Position numbers and translations under genes: made by a program. Shown here piece after piece: positions 19,628 to 32,100 of a stretch of DNA of 64,000 nt. Every line of letters starts with the position of its first letter. The stretch's first letter is position 1. Origin of the DNA: Crambe crambe (Eukaryota > Porifera > Demospongiae > Poecilosclerida > Crambeidae); assembly GCA_963924555.1 (NCBI GenBank), contig OZ004589.1, forward strand, positions 6,386,001 to 6,450,000, read 5' to 3'. The notes below the pieces were generated by a model, which was not told the DNA's origin, ran no database searches, and saw only the letters and a list, made by a program, of their open reading frames with translations.

Positions 19628-22600
19628 ATGTATCGATCTGGCTCTGCAGCTCTTTCATCACCCGGTACTTCTTTGGGCTCTCTTCCTTCAGGATCTGGAT
19701 CATTTCATTCAGAGTCAGGCTCTGCATCTTTGGATACTTTTCCTTCAGCATTTATTCCTTCGGACTCTGTAACTTCATGCTCACCATCACTAACAGTAAG
19801 CTACTGTGTTATTCCCCACTACTATAGCTTTAGCATCTGTCTATAGCTAATAGGCTACTATTCATTATGACTCTAAGCCCAAATCCTTCAAAGTGACACC
19901 AGCTAGGAGAAAAATTTGCAAACCACTCATAAGAAAGAACTATCAATCCTTTGCTACAAAATGTTTACAAAACATAACAACAAAAGAAGCTATGGTCAAA
20001 ACCATTGGGCGTATTTTGAAGAAGGAGATTGAAGCAATGTGCTCCACTATTTTGAAGAGTAAGACTAAATAATCCTTGGAAGATTTTGAAGTCAGCAATG
20101 TCATCAATGAATTGAAACACAAGGCACCTACATTACTCTCCCTTCTGAAATTTGCTTGCAGACTAAAACTCCTAGATTAAATGTTAATTTTATAATAATG
20201 GTGATTGCTGGTTTAATTTGCAAAAACAAGAGAGAATCGTGTTCACTAATTCAGCAACTGACCTCCTTGATTCTCTATGCAGGGCATTTAGCGAAACAAG
20301 TAAGTTTATGTTGGGAGCTAAATGTATAATAACACCCATAATAATTGGTCAGGTATATCAGCGTCTACAAAAAATTCTGCATGTCTCACAGTATCCTACA
20401 ATCAAGTTGGTGGATAAGTTGGGTAAAGGTTTCGATATGAAGGTGAAAGAATGGCAGGAAAATGCAGCAAGACAGTTGAGCTTGAAAAAGGTATAGCCGG
20501 CATTGCAGTCTCTAAGTGTACATTATCCTGGCATTCATGCATGTAGGTGACCAACACCATCGAAGAGACGACCATGATAAACCTCATTGATACTGATGTT
20601 GAATCTTCTCCATCACCATTATCACCACCACTTCTTCAGTCATCTCTAACTCTCTATGTGGATGAAGAAACTAATTCATCAATGTCATCATCAGCAGCTT
20701 CTTTAGAAAGTGTAGGTCATGACCTGGATTTCAACAGCAGCACTACATCTGACAGTTCCAGCAGTGACTCATCAGTCTGATAACTCTTCCAGTTATGACG
20801 GTTCACTGAGTGTATCACAGAGTTGTGAAAAAGAAGCTGATGTTAATATCAGGGAACCCCTATCCCTCAATGCTGGGTACAAAATTGTGTTCAATAACAT
20901 ATCAACCCCAGGTATATGCGAAGTGACTATCAAACAAGATCCATGCAATCCTTTGCAGTAAAAGATCGCATAGCCTTTTCTAATTTGTCAGGTGAAATTC
21001 AAACAGAAGTTAACATATTTGATGTTATCCCTGGTGAAGAGGACTATAAAACATTGAAGCAGGACTTTACAACTCTTGTCCCGCTTGCTAGTAGAACATT
21101 TACCATTTTTCAACTCTGATTACAAAGGACTTATACCAAGCCACATTCCTCACAAGTTCTCTAAAGAAATGTCTAAGGAGTCAGAAATAGTAAGTGTTAT
21201 AAGAGGAAGTATAAAAGTAGTATAGCTTTCTTTTTTATATTAATTTTACAAATTACTTGTACAGGTCCCTCTTGGAATATTGCTCAAGAGTGAAACTAAC
21301 TATGAGGACATGACTGAGATCCTTGAACACTACCATACCTATGTTCCCTCTGTGAGCTGTGAGAAGTTTATTCCTGAGACAGGGATAACACCAGACAAGT
21401 GCTTCCTAACCACATTAGTTGGTGGTGACTATTTATCTGTGGCCCGGGCTAGGGGGGCTCGGTCTACATCTGAACTTACAAAGGACACACTGGGTGGCAT
21501 TTTGCCAGTGGCAGAGGATTGGCATGCCAAAGTTTGTTTCATGGAGGTGATGATACTCTGTGAGAAATGCATATTCGAACCTGCACGGATATTGTGCTAA
21601 TGTCAGCATGTGAATAATGGTGTTGTTGGAATTTTGAGCCATATAACATGTTTGAGATATTGTGCTCAACCAGCATGTTGGCTCAAATTAATTTGATCAT
21701 GATGTGTTAGACTCTCAATTAGTACATGGCATATTGAGGCTCAATTAAGAATTAATTATAATAATTATGGCTCACTATCAATAGGTAATGTGGAAGCGCC
21801 TCTATAATTCGAAGTCAGTGATGGAGAGGGGGACTTTGTACCTGCTGAGAAACCTCATAAATCAAAGAAATGTAACCACTGAGGTTAAGAGTAATGTTAA
21901 CGCAAATGAGGACTTTTTAGAAGTTGTGGTGACCGGATATGTGATTATGACGGCCATGTGTGAAATACTGTTAACTATCTATGTGTTGACAATCGTTGTT
22001 ACTCTGTATTGTGTGGTTAATTCTGTACTGTGTGGTTAAATAATTCTGTGTGGTTAAATCATCTGTTTGTGGTTTTTCTTAAACGTATTTATTTGTGCAT
22101 TTACTCCCGGTCATATTAGTCTCTGTCTTTTGACTCATGTTAGTCTCTTGATTTTGTCTCAGTTAAATAAACTATTAGTTATTACTCGCTACGTTACACC
22201 ATGAAATTCCTTGGTATGTCCTCTCTTAACGATATACCCCATGCCTCTCATGTACCTTCAAACTCGTGGATGCAGGAAGACTCTGTAAGAAAATCTATTC
22301 TTACTGACTTGTCATCCTCCATTATAGACTTACGTGTAGACCTGAAGACTGACTTTAATCAGCCCACCAGTACAGCAAGTGGTACAGTATGTGACTGCAG
22401 TTGTGAAGTCTTGAGTCTTGGATTACTCTATCTTGACTTCAAGGATGCAGTGAGGGAAGGAGATGGTGATCGCATCATAATGATTTGGAAATATTTTTTG
22501 CTCATTTTTAAAGCTACAGGTCATACAAACTATGCTTTGGAGGCACTAACACTCCTAATCCAGTATTTTGTGACACTTCTCCCCAACCTCGCAGAGCAAC

Positions 22601-22848
22601 TCAAGTGGTGCCGCTTTGTCAATACTCACAGAGACTTGCCTGGACACAACATCAGCTGTGATCTCCATATGGAGCATTCGAATCGGATGGTTAAAATGTC
22701 GATCGATGGACTGGGAGCCAATAAGACTGAGAAAGCAATTGTCAGGGCAGGAAAAAGTGTAGGTTCTTTCAGCAAAAGCTTGATTATCAAGCTGGTGTAC
22801 CATGGATTAGTGGTATGCACTCCCAAAAATCAATGTCTAAGGACTTGA
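19628..22848 (+). pseudogene. DUF6589-like, probably transposon-encoded gene, decayed
   Basis: A chain of plus-strand coding pieces reads in the order of DUF6589-type proteins known from cnidarians, sponges and fungi. The pieces are a Ser-rich N terminus (19628-19797, donor GTAAGC); a basic helical segment (KVTPARRKICKPLIRKNYQS, about 19890) with an in-frame stop at about 20070 before LEDFEVSNVINELKHKAP; YKIVFNNIS at about 20880 and, in another frame, AVKDRIAF; and SETNYEDMTEILEHYHTYVP at 21280 with GGDYLSVARARGARS and VAEDWHAKVCFMEV. WKRLYNS...GTLYLLRNLIN follows at 21790 and LHMEHSNRMVK in the last piece (22201-22848). The in-frame stop and frame change suggest a decayed copy, although some gaps are surely introns. 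I infer the biochemical role to be a transposase-like function; the family has no firmly known activity. Confidence 0.65.
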
Positions 22849-23289
22849 AGGTGATAATATAACAATTATTGTTGAATGCCAATATATTTGATACATCACA
22901 TGCTCATGAGTCTTTTGCAAAATTAAAAACCAATTTAATAAGAAAGTTATCGAAAGAGGAGCTAATGGATTGGGTTTTCAAAAACTTCAGCAAACACACT
23001 ATGTAATTGTTATTGTTGACTTGTACAGTATGTATGTGTAAGTGGCTGTCTACAAATTAATTATCATTGTACATATATAAACACACAACATAATATAGCA
23101 GCTATATATAATTAATTTTATTATACAGGTAATAAACAGATGAATAAGATGGACTAATAACTACATAATGCTAAATGAATTTATGTTCAAATTTCACAGT
23201 TGCAGGACTTCTGGCAAATGTCACATTTGCATCCAGTGCCTGTCAGAGTACAATCATAAAAATCTTGAAATAGTACTACCCTCCGGCAT
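22849..23289. other. spacer between DUF6589-like gene and helicase pseudogene
   Basis: AT-rich DNA between two convergently arranged, decayed coding regions. Nothing else is recognisable. Confidence 0.4.
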
Positions 23290-24480
23290 TTCAGTAGTAC
23301 ATAGTACAATAGTCAATCATGTGCTGAGTGGTGTAACGTTTGTCTAAATCAGATGATGTCTTCAATATAGTAGCACATGCCAATTTCCCATCCCTACCTG
23401 CCCTTCCAGTTTCCTGAACATACATCTCAGCATCAGCAGGTACACCCCAATGTATCACATGCCGAACATCTGGGCAGTTGATACCCATACCAAATGCTAT
23501 GGTTGCTATGACTACTTGCAGTACTGATGGTTTGGTGGACTGTGCAATTACTGTATCTTATTTTTGACTGTCTCATGTGTGCAATGTGTATATACATCAC
23601 GACTCTATTTATCACATAATTTGGAGAGCCCTTTGGCTCTATAAAGTACTCTCCTAATTCCTGTCTAAAAAAATTACATTGTTGTATGTTTTGCAAAATA
23701 TGATTATACGTCCCATTTTACTTCTTTCAGATTTCAGTCTGTCTACGATAGATTTAAAAGCTTCAGAAATCCCACCTTTGGGTTTATCCAGGACAGAATA
23801 TAACAAGTTCTCCTTAGCTGGAGGAATATATGTAATTTCAGGTGCTTGCATGCGATATGCATAAACTTTTTATTATAAAATTTCTTGTAGTTTTCGTTGC
23901 CGTGGCAGTCAATGCCATAACCCATAACCCTAACTGTACTGGGTATGATACTGCGTACCTCATCAAGGTGAGAAAATTCAGTTCTAAACTTCTCTCCCCT
24001 AAATAAAAAAATATTATAGTTATAGTTGGAGGGGGCCTCATCAACTTACCATTTTTTGACGCAGTGAGCTTCGTCTATGACAAATTTGATATGTAGATAT
24101 CGGAAGAAAGGATATTTCGCCACTCTGTAGACAAAAAAAGAGTTTCTGGACTGCCAAAAATTATCTGATAATCCCCATTCTTTATTCCTGCTTTAACTGA
24201 AGAAGTAGTCAATTGCTTGTCAGTAACGTATGTAGAAGATAGTCCCATTGCTGTTACAGTGGCAACTTGATCCTTCATTAAGGCTATCAATGGAGACACA
24301 ACTTATCAACCATTCTTATAATATCAAAAATAGGAGGCAATAAGATGTAGCAAAGAGACTTTCCATAGCCAGTAGGGAGAGATATGAATATATCATTACC
24401 AGCAACAAATATACGCGTGACACCAGACCCTCCGATTTTATTTTGGAGGGGCGGGCGTGTGAGACTACCCTCCACCTATG
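23290..24480 (-). pseudogene. RecQ-like DNA helicase pseudogene
   Basis: Minus-strand fragments follow RecQ helicase order. Walker A is SLPTGYGKSLCYILLPPIFD (about 24390). Motif Ia is VSPLIALMKDQV (about 24295), then YQIIFGSPETLF. Motif III is MALTATATKTTR (about 23910), then GRIIIFCKTYNN (about 23680), a spacer PKGSPNYVINRVV, and motifs [22 protein letters not shown] with [10 protein letters not shown] (about 23410). The frame changes at about 24300, 23845 and in 23500-23600. The DEAH-type motif II region is not intact in one frame. I interpret it as a dead copy, possibly of a transposon-linked helicase, since multicopy RecQ-like genes accompany mobile elements in several invertebrates. Introns could explain part of the breaks. 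Confidence 0.75.
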
Positions 24481-24799
24481 CTTTCCAAAAGTATGCATTC
24501 CCTTGCCAAAAAAAAGCTCAATGATTAGAGCACATTGATTTTTAATATTATATTCTTCAGGGATGATCGACTGAGAGGGAGGCTTCGATATCTTCACTCA
24601 TTAGAAGGTGCAGAGGTGAAGAAGAACCTGAAAGAAATCACCAGGATCAATGGCTGCACACTAATACCCAAATTTGATAATTACTTGTTGTATTAATTAA
24701 TGCTGGCATGCGCAATAAGTCTCTAAGAAGTGGCCGGGAAGTTTATAATTATTGTGTTTTCAATCCCAGTTACATAGTCTATACAATCTATGGCTAGTT
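24481..24799. other. non-coding boundary of the tandem duplication
   Basis: No gene seen. The sequence homologous to the SGT gene 3' end begins just right of here, so a left junction of the Ig-SGT duplication block lies near 24.8 kb. Confidence 0.4.
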
Positions 24800-26290
24800 A
24801 TACAAGCTAGCTCCACCCTCCCGGCCCCCAATAGCAATTTATCAGATACAAAGAATGATAATCAGTAGCATCACTGTTCAAATCATTACTTCTTTGTGTC
24901 ATCTTGAGGGCTTTTTGGCCTCCCTCCTTGTTGATGTCGTGGTGATTGTTGCTATCCTTGTTACTGTGGTTGTTGTGGTTGTTGTTGGGCATAATCTCGC
25001 CACTTCTGATACACCAGATCTGAAGTAGGCAAAATAAAGGCTAGTATCTTTAATAAGGGAACCTTTACGTAGGAATCTCTGTGTTTGTTTTGTTTTATTT
25101 TTTCTTTGTTCAAAGAGGCTGTCCCTACCACAGATGGACTATTCTAGTGCATGATGCATACATAATCTTTATTGTAATGTTGAGGGGAGAAGAAGGAATC
25201 TTCCCCACAAATATGGGTCACGGGGGAGGATCTTCATGGGACGTGGATAGACCATAAAATCCTGGTACATGGAACTGACATGACTTCAGGAGTAAGGGAT
25301 CCTCCCACCATTATGAACCAAGGGGTGCCCCGACTATAGCTAGAATCATGACAGGAATGACTTCAGGAGTGCAATGGAAAAGTATATAGTAGGAAACGTT
25401 TGAGATTTCTAGCGTGAACTAGCTATATTATTTTTGTATTGAGAAACATTGAGCCATAACAATCTACCATACATAGCAAATACTTGATCACATGATCAAG
25501 GAAGAAATACAGGGAAGCAGCTGAGGCTAATAGCCTATTAGTTCTGGTGAGTATACTAACAGCTGGTGTTATAACTGGAAAGGGGTCTACAGCTGTACTT
25601 GGGTTTTTTACACATTGTACATACATACATATATACATACATACGTACATAGCTACATACATACATGTTCTGGAAAGCATGTGTGTTGCACAAACTCGGG
25701 GTTTTGCACCATTCCTAGAATACCTACAACAAGAAAGCCCATCAAAACAGTGAAAATCTACCAATAGTACCTATTTTAGCTATTTCAACCTCCTAAAGAG
25801 GGATATGTCCCATCTTGAATGTGATGAGATATTACAATTCATGGATTCATCAAAACCTGTCTAAACGTAGCTAGCACTCAATCAAAGTGTCTGAATAGTT
25901 TATTCAATTTGCATTGATCAATAAAATTAATTAAATAGCCATATCATAATCAGTGGTCATTATTGATCATTGCATCTGGGATTTCAAATAAGGGGGTTCG
26001 AGTGCTACAGACTAGATCCCTTGAAATGAGGGTGCTAGGAACTCCCAATGGGAATGCTCTAAAGAATACAGCCAGGTCTAGCCCTTTTCAAAAAAAAAAG
26101 AAGTATAAACACAACCATTCTTTAACTTCCAAGCCCACCACCACCAATGTTGAGTCTACTCTGTGCACCTCTTCCGACACCTCGACCACATTAAGAGGTT
26201 GATACAGCATAGAAAACCTGCTACTGTAATAGAATAAGCCACACATTCAAATTTGCTCTTAGAATTGTAAACAAACCTGTGGGGGAATCA
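24800..26290 (-). pseudogene. SGT 3' fragment, copy A' (most decayed)
   Basis: Colinear with the 3' half of the intact SGT gene at 45.8-47.8 kb. A remnant of the last exon lies at about 24850-25015 (Gln-codon-rich repeat, then the GGQK part of the tail). A remnant of the short exon before it is near 25260-25390 (tgacatgacttcaggagt). Then come the CATA microsatellite at 25616-25667, a Gly-rich exon remnant (SRLNIGGGGLE) near 26150-26185 and part of the FIYSSQSKFE exon near 26245-26280. Reading frames are broken throughout. The TPR-1/2 and N-terminal exons are missing. Confidence 0.7.
25616..25667. repeat. (CATA)n microsatellite, copy A'
   Basis: Imperfect tacatacata tract at the position equivalent to 37488-37564 and 46714-46753 in the other two SGT copies. 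It differs in length and purity. Confidence 0.85.
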
Positions 26291-28490
26291 AATACAGGTA
26301 GCTAGAGATGAGGATGGACTCCAGAGCTACTGGTCAAGTGGGTACTGGTATATATACAGGTCAACTGGGCACTGGCTGGTAATGGTCAAACCAACTGCTG
26401 ACATGAGAGTCAAGAGTTAGAGTACCACATGCCAAAAAATCTCTCCCCCCAAAATCAATTTTCCTAGGGAAGCATGCCCCATGATCACTGATTGAAAGAA
26501 AACCTGGATTAGTAGCTATTGACTTGAACAGGTGATTTGTGACTTGTATCCATACCCCCGAACTCTGTATATGTAAGGATCCGCAAAAAAATCATAACAT
26601 ACTTTTCTTTGCATGGCCATATTTTTGGCATACCCATTTTTGAATTTCCAGCATATGAATTATTGGACCTTTCAAAATTTCTCGCTATACGCTACATTTT
26701 TCTATACGGAAAGCATGCATACAATATACACATAGTCACACAAGTTAATTCCAGACTTGAAACCAGCACTGCTGCTGCTGCTACTAGTCCCTGCATGACA
26801 TACCAATTTAGAGTCTTATTTATTTCAACTTGAATGGAGTAAAGGAATATGTACATTCTGGATGCATTGTGTACCTTCCAATCATCAGAATCCAAAATTG
26901 TGCATGGGCCATCATTGTAGAGAAAGGGGGTCTGCTGCTAATAGCTACCCTTGTCGTTTCTGACTTATCTAGCTGCTCTACAGTCGAATCGCCACCGTCA
27001 ATTTTTAATAATAAACCGAAAGTGACATAATGGGCACAATTTTAATGGAAAAAAAGAAGCAGGTGTGTTGGTGTGCTGGTTACTCTCCACTTATGGCTAT
27101 CATGACTTCTGAAAACTTCTTATATGAAATTTTAACGACTTCTTCACCCTCCTCTTGATAAATAATACTTAGACCTTTTTAAATAAATTCTCAGTGCATG
27201 AAATCATGGCTGATAAAAATACTAATTGCGGTCAAAAACCATTTCTCCTCTTCAGTATAAGACATGCATTGACTCAATAGATGTTTATGGTATATATTAT
27301 CTTGTATCAAAAATCAAACTTGTTCCAATAAAGTGTGTGCATGCATTGATCAAACACAATTTCTGACTTCTTTGCTGCCATACTGTGTTAGTATATGTCA
27401 GCTGTTCATCAAATGATTGAGTCTGTAGAAATATATCACATGAATCTAGGCTCAGGAAAGATCGAATGTTGTAGTACTCTTTCAATGGGGGGAAATGTCT
27501 TCTTGGGGTCTTGCAATGAAATGACACTATTGGAAGTAATTTTGTGAAAAAAGTAGGAATTTGTATCACATTAAATACACAAGAAAATTCTCAGAACAAA
27601 ACAAAATTTGCAGGCAGGAATGATACTTCTTAGCACTATCAATTCACAAAAAATCAAATTCCTAATTCATGGAGAAATGGAATTTGACCACTCTCTCCAC
27701 TGGTACTTTCAGCCTGTACACTTGGACTAGGTGCACTCTCAGCTTCAGGAAGTCTAATGATACTACAACTAGCTACTTCATAAGCATGCATCATTACCTT
27801 CTTGAATAAGCCTTCCATGTGCTTGAATATCATTTGATGCACGTTTACTATCTTTTGTAGAATAGGGCCTTAACTCAAACTAAAACAGCTGCCATTCTTT
27901 ATGGTAATTTATGCTGAGTTTGCAGTAATTTTCCGGATACTGTTTGTATTCTCCGAAAATTAACATTGTATTACGGCAATGGACTTCCAGTGCATTGGTG
28001 ATTCGACTGTCTACCACAGTATTCGCGTGGATCTTTTGAGAGACATAAATCAATTTCTTTCATCAACAGTCTCTGATCATGTGATACAAAATCAATGAAT
28101 ATAATTAAGTGACACATGACCCAATGATCAGTTCCACCACAATTTCATCACGGAAGCAAGCAAAAAACAAAATTTAATCAGTAATGAAATTCATACCTTG
28201 ACAAATGTTACTAACTTCGTAACCAGGCCTTTAATGTAGGTCCATCGCTTGAGGAAGAATACTTCTGTGGATAATCATTTAATATCACACTTATACATTA
28301 CAATGCCATGATTCTGAAAGTTATGTTGGTGAGAAGGTAGGTACGACAGCAACTACAGTATTTATAGACCATTTTATTGATTAACTCCTGTCGATGACAA
28401 TAAAACAAGTATTAAGATAAATTTTTCATTATGAAAAGCAGTTTTTAAAGAAACATGTGGCAACCAAAAGTTTATAGATGGTAAGCAACA
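26291..28490. other. unassigned stretch 3' of Ig gene B
   Basis: Partly similar to 38.5-39.5 kb, which lies in the same position relative to Ig gene C. It should hold the missing 3' exons of Ig gene B if they exist. The only tempting frame is on the minus strand at 27654-27842 (MHQMIFKHMEGLFKKVMMHA at its start, Ser/Pro-rich end). It has no recognisable domain or membrane segment, and I do not call it a gene. Confidence 0.4.
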
Positions 28491-28499
28491 TACCTTACA

Positions 28500-28935
28500 C
28501 CCTATTTAGGGAATTTCTTTATCCTTGACCATCACTTCTTCGTCCAGTACATGAGCACCATTCAGTTTAACAGGGAGAGATTCTTTTCACCATGAACTAT
28601 ACTCTTTCATAATACAGACTTCCATTTTTACAGATGCACCAGGTTTGGTTTCAATCATCTCACAAACAGCCATCTAAAGTAGTAGTAAGCTCATATCGAT
28701 ATCAATTGCTTAGCTAAATGAAATGGAACTCACAAGAACACTGCCCTCCTTTTCAGTAAACTTATAGGTCTGAACTTTAATTTTTTCTGATATTGGCTCT
28801 AAAAATCATGGTCACAAGCTGTTAAATAGTATCTAGCTGAGCTAAAGGAATACCTTCTGTTTCATCTTTTCTGGATGCCAATTCATTTTGTAGAACCATT
28901 GGCCATACATAGATCTGCTTTACTTGTGAAAGAAC
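28500..28935 (-). other. possible unidentified exons (three pieces)
   Basis: Three minus-strand segments look exon-like. One is about 28860-28930 (QIYVWPMVLQNELASRKDET, donor GTATTC). The next is 28733-28800 (PISEKIKVQTYKFTEKEGSV, donor GTGAGT). The third is 28505-28675 (MAVCEMIETKPGASVKMEVC and, after an in-frame stop, KLNGAHVLDEEVMVKDKEIP). I do not recognise the protein. A more decayed homologue lies at 39540-39860 next to Ig gene C, so this belongs to the duplicated unit. It could be a remnant of another gene or a tail of the Ig gene. Confidence 0.35.
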
Positions 28936-29155
28936 TTATTATGCATGCACTATCACATGGATAAGCACAAAAGCAAATTGGTCGAATGAAAAGACATGCA
29001 GCCAATGGCTGTCAGCCAGTACGCTTCGGCTTGACAGTTCTCAGCCACCGCAAGAGTGTCTTCGCAGCGCAACATGTATTAACGAGTAAACGTTCAGAAA
29101 AGTTTATATGGGTCATGCATTTTCAGTGAACTTACTTTAGAGGATCAGAACTCAC

Positions 29156-32100
29156 TTTGGAGGATCAGTTCAAAGTCCATTGTGTCTATCCCTGGCATGG
29201 CTGCATTGGTAGCTCTGCACTGATACATGCCAGAATCCTCTTTTCTACTCATACTCAGTGTCAGAGTGCGATTGACTTGATACACTATCTCTCCAGTTAT
29301 ACTTGTACTCATCACCATGGTAGGATCAGAGGGAGCATTAAATGTCACTCGAGGGTCAGATGCATTCAACTCCACCCCTCCTCTGAACCAGGTGAGGGTG
29401 GGTGCTGGGATACCAGTGGCCACACACTGGAAGGTGGCCATGTCATCAAGGTCCACTGTATAGTTCATCACATTGGTCACTTCAGGAGTCACTAAGATAC
29501 AAATTAAATTTCAATGTAATTTGCACAGATAAGGAATTGCACAGATAGGGAACACAAAATGCGAACAGTTTACCATATTATTATTATGGCACTTAACTTT
29601 GCGGTTCTCGTGGCATTAACAGTGAAAAGGTTATCTTCCATGAAAAGTTGAATAATGGCACTACTTTGCTATTTTGATTATCTTCTTTCTATAGCTACAG
29701 GGAAAAATTTCGAAAGTCACTAGTTCTTTAATGTAAGGCAGCTCTTCCTTGATGCTGGAGCAGTAGCCATGCATGTGTCATGCTATGGGATTGAGTGACT
29801 AAGTATAATCTTTGGTCAGAGATTTCCCTTGTATTGAGGATGGATTCTTAAAAACAGTTCTTACCATGTACAGACAGAGTGGCATCCACTCTGTTGAGGT
29901 CTCCTTGTCCTGTCACACCATTATCAGCAATACATGTGTAATTCCCACTATTGGATGGTACCGTCATTGAAATGTTCAAAGTACTGACAAGAACTCTCTC
30001 CCCTATCCTCATCTCAGTGATGGTAACTTCACCTGAGCCTGACATCAGAATTGCAGAGCTGGGGTCTAACCATGTGATATTAGGTCTGGGAAGACCCGAG
30101 GCCATACAAGAGAAAGTGGCAGGGTCGGGAAATGTAACATTCAGTGCTTGAGGAGAATCAGTGATGTTAGCAGCAACTGCATGCAGTCAAAGAAAACAAT
30201 AATGCCATTATAAGGACTAATAAATTCACTAACCTTGTACTGTTAATTGGAATACTCTAGTATCGTTGCCTGCTACATTAATGGCTACACAAACATAGAG
30301 ACCATTGTTGCTATCAGAAGCCTCCAACAAGGTCAAAGAACTATTGACTACAAAGGCCGATCCTTGTTCATTTGAGAGCACCTGCACAGGATCACTGATG
30401 TTGATATTAGGGTCAGTTAGTAGGAGTTCAAAGGTTTCTCCATTTTGAGATCTGAACCATCTAATTGCAGGGGCAGGAACACCAGTGGCAGAACACTCAA
30501 ACTTGGCCATCTGGAACTGGTCCACTGTGAGGTTTTCTGGAAAGACTTCAGTCTCAGGAACAGCTGGATAACGAAAGGACGATTATGTCACATCAATGTA
30601 AGGTATAGAGTGGAGTAAATATGGGTTAGCTGAATTCTCAAGTATTTTATGCTTAAACTATAGCTAGAAGGTATAAGTATACATTTTTTAGTAAAGAGCT
30701 CATAGGTTTTGGGCTGTTTTTGAATATACCAAAATATTAAATGCTAAGAGAGTGGTAGCTATTTGACGGGCTAGCTGGACAGCCTGGAAGAGCTGCTGTT
30801 TAGTAGGACTTAATTACCATAGACTGATACTTGTGCCGTGGAGCTGTTCACACTGGCTACTTCATTAGTAGCCATGCAGCTGTAGTTGGCTGTGTCTTGG
30901 AAGGTGGTTGAATTTATTAAAAAGACACTCTCCACTGTCATGCTGAATTCTAAGAAATCGCTGTTAGTGATAGTGAAGGTTCTTCCATCTAAGTCATTGC
31001 TGTCCATAGAGAATTCAGTCTCAGAGCCATTGCTGAAAGTTCTGATCCAAGTGATGTTTGGTTCAGGAAAACCATGAGCAGTGCAGGTGAGAGAGAGGGA
31101 AGCTGGTCTGAGTAGTTCAATGCTTACTGGAGACATTGTAATACTTGGAGGGACTGAAATAAAATTAATGCACATTGTACTGAATCTTATAGCCATATGA
31201 AAATGTATAGCTAGGTGGAAAAGCAAACCACCAGTGAGAATGGATTTCCACTAGACCAAGGATTATTTATACGTGCTTACTGCGGACAGTGATATTGAAG
31301 GTTCTGGTCATAGATGATGGATAAGTGTTGGAGGCATCACATGTGTACATGTAGCTACCAGCATCTGATCCCATAAGGCTTGAGATGGTGAGTGTTGAAG
31401 AGACAGAGATACCTTCATCTGTCATGGTACTACTTGAAGAGATGTCACCAGTTGATGGAGACCACACAATGGAGGGTTCAGGGACTCCCAAAGCAGAACA
31501 AGTCAGAGTTATATTTTCTGTCTCATTTACTGTCAATGCTTCATCAGTTAGTGGATAAGTGAAGTCCACAGGAACTATTCAGTGCATGGTGAATGAAGCT
31601 GGATTAGCTACAACGGTTATATCAACAATACCTTGGACTTGTACTGTGATATTGGCAATGCCTGGAGGTGCTAAACCTCCATTGGAGTTGTCCCCTATGC
31701 ACTCGTACACTCCATCATGATCTGGGTACTGGGCATTCACTATGTGCAGTGTGGACACTACCTTCCCAATGGTGATGGTATCAAAATTGAAGTTAACATT
31801 AACCGTAGAACGAACGGGGGTAGTCATATCAGTTTGGTTGAAGGGTACAGCCTGATTCTTTAATCTCCATGTGATGGTGGGAGCTGGCCTTCCAGTTGAA
31901 GTGCAGGAGATGTTCACACTCCCTCCCTCACTAATAGTCACCACACTAGCTCCACCATTGACAGTGGTACTGGCATCCACTGCAAGAAAGAACATCTACA
32001 CATAAGAACTGATATGGAAGGAAATGATTTCAATACCTGTTCCAATCACTCTGAAAATAACAAGGTCACTTAGAACTATTGTATTTAGACCTAAGGCAGC

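Noticed and set aside
24807-24992. Asn/His-rich ORF as a separate gene
   Set aside because: Decayed version of the SGT last exon, wrong frame.
29157-29495. Plus-strand ORFs opposite the Ig exons (also 40077-40463, 42239-42559 and others)
   Set aside because: Shadows of the Ig coding strand; splice sites, domain motifs and phase all support the minus strand.
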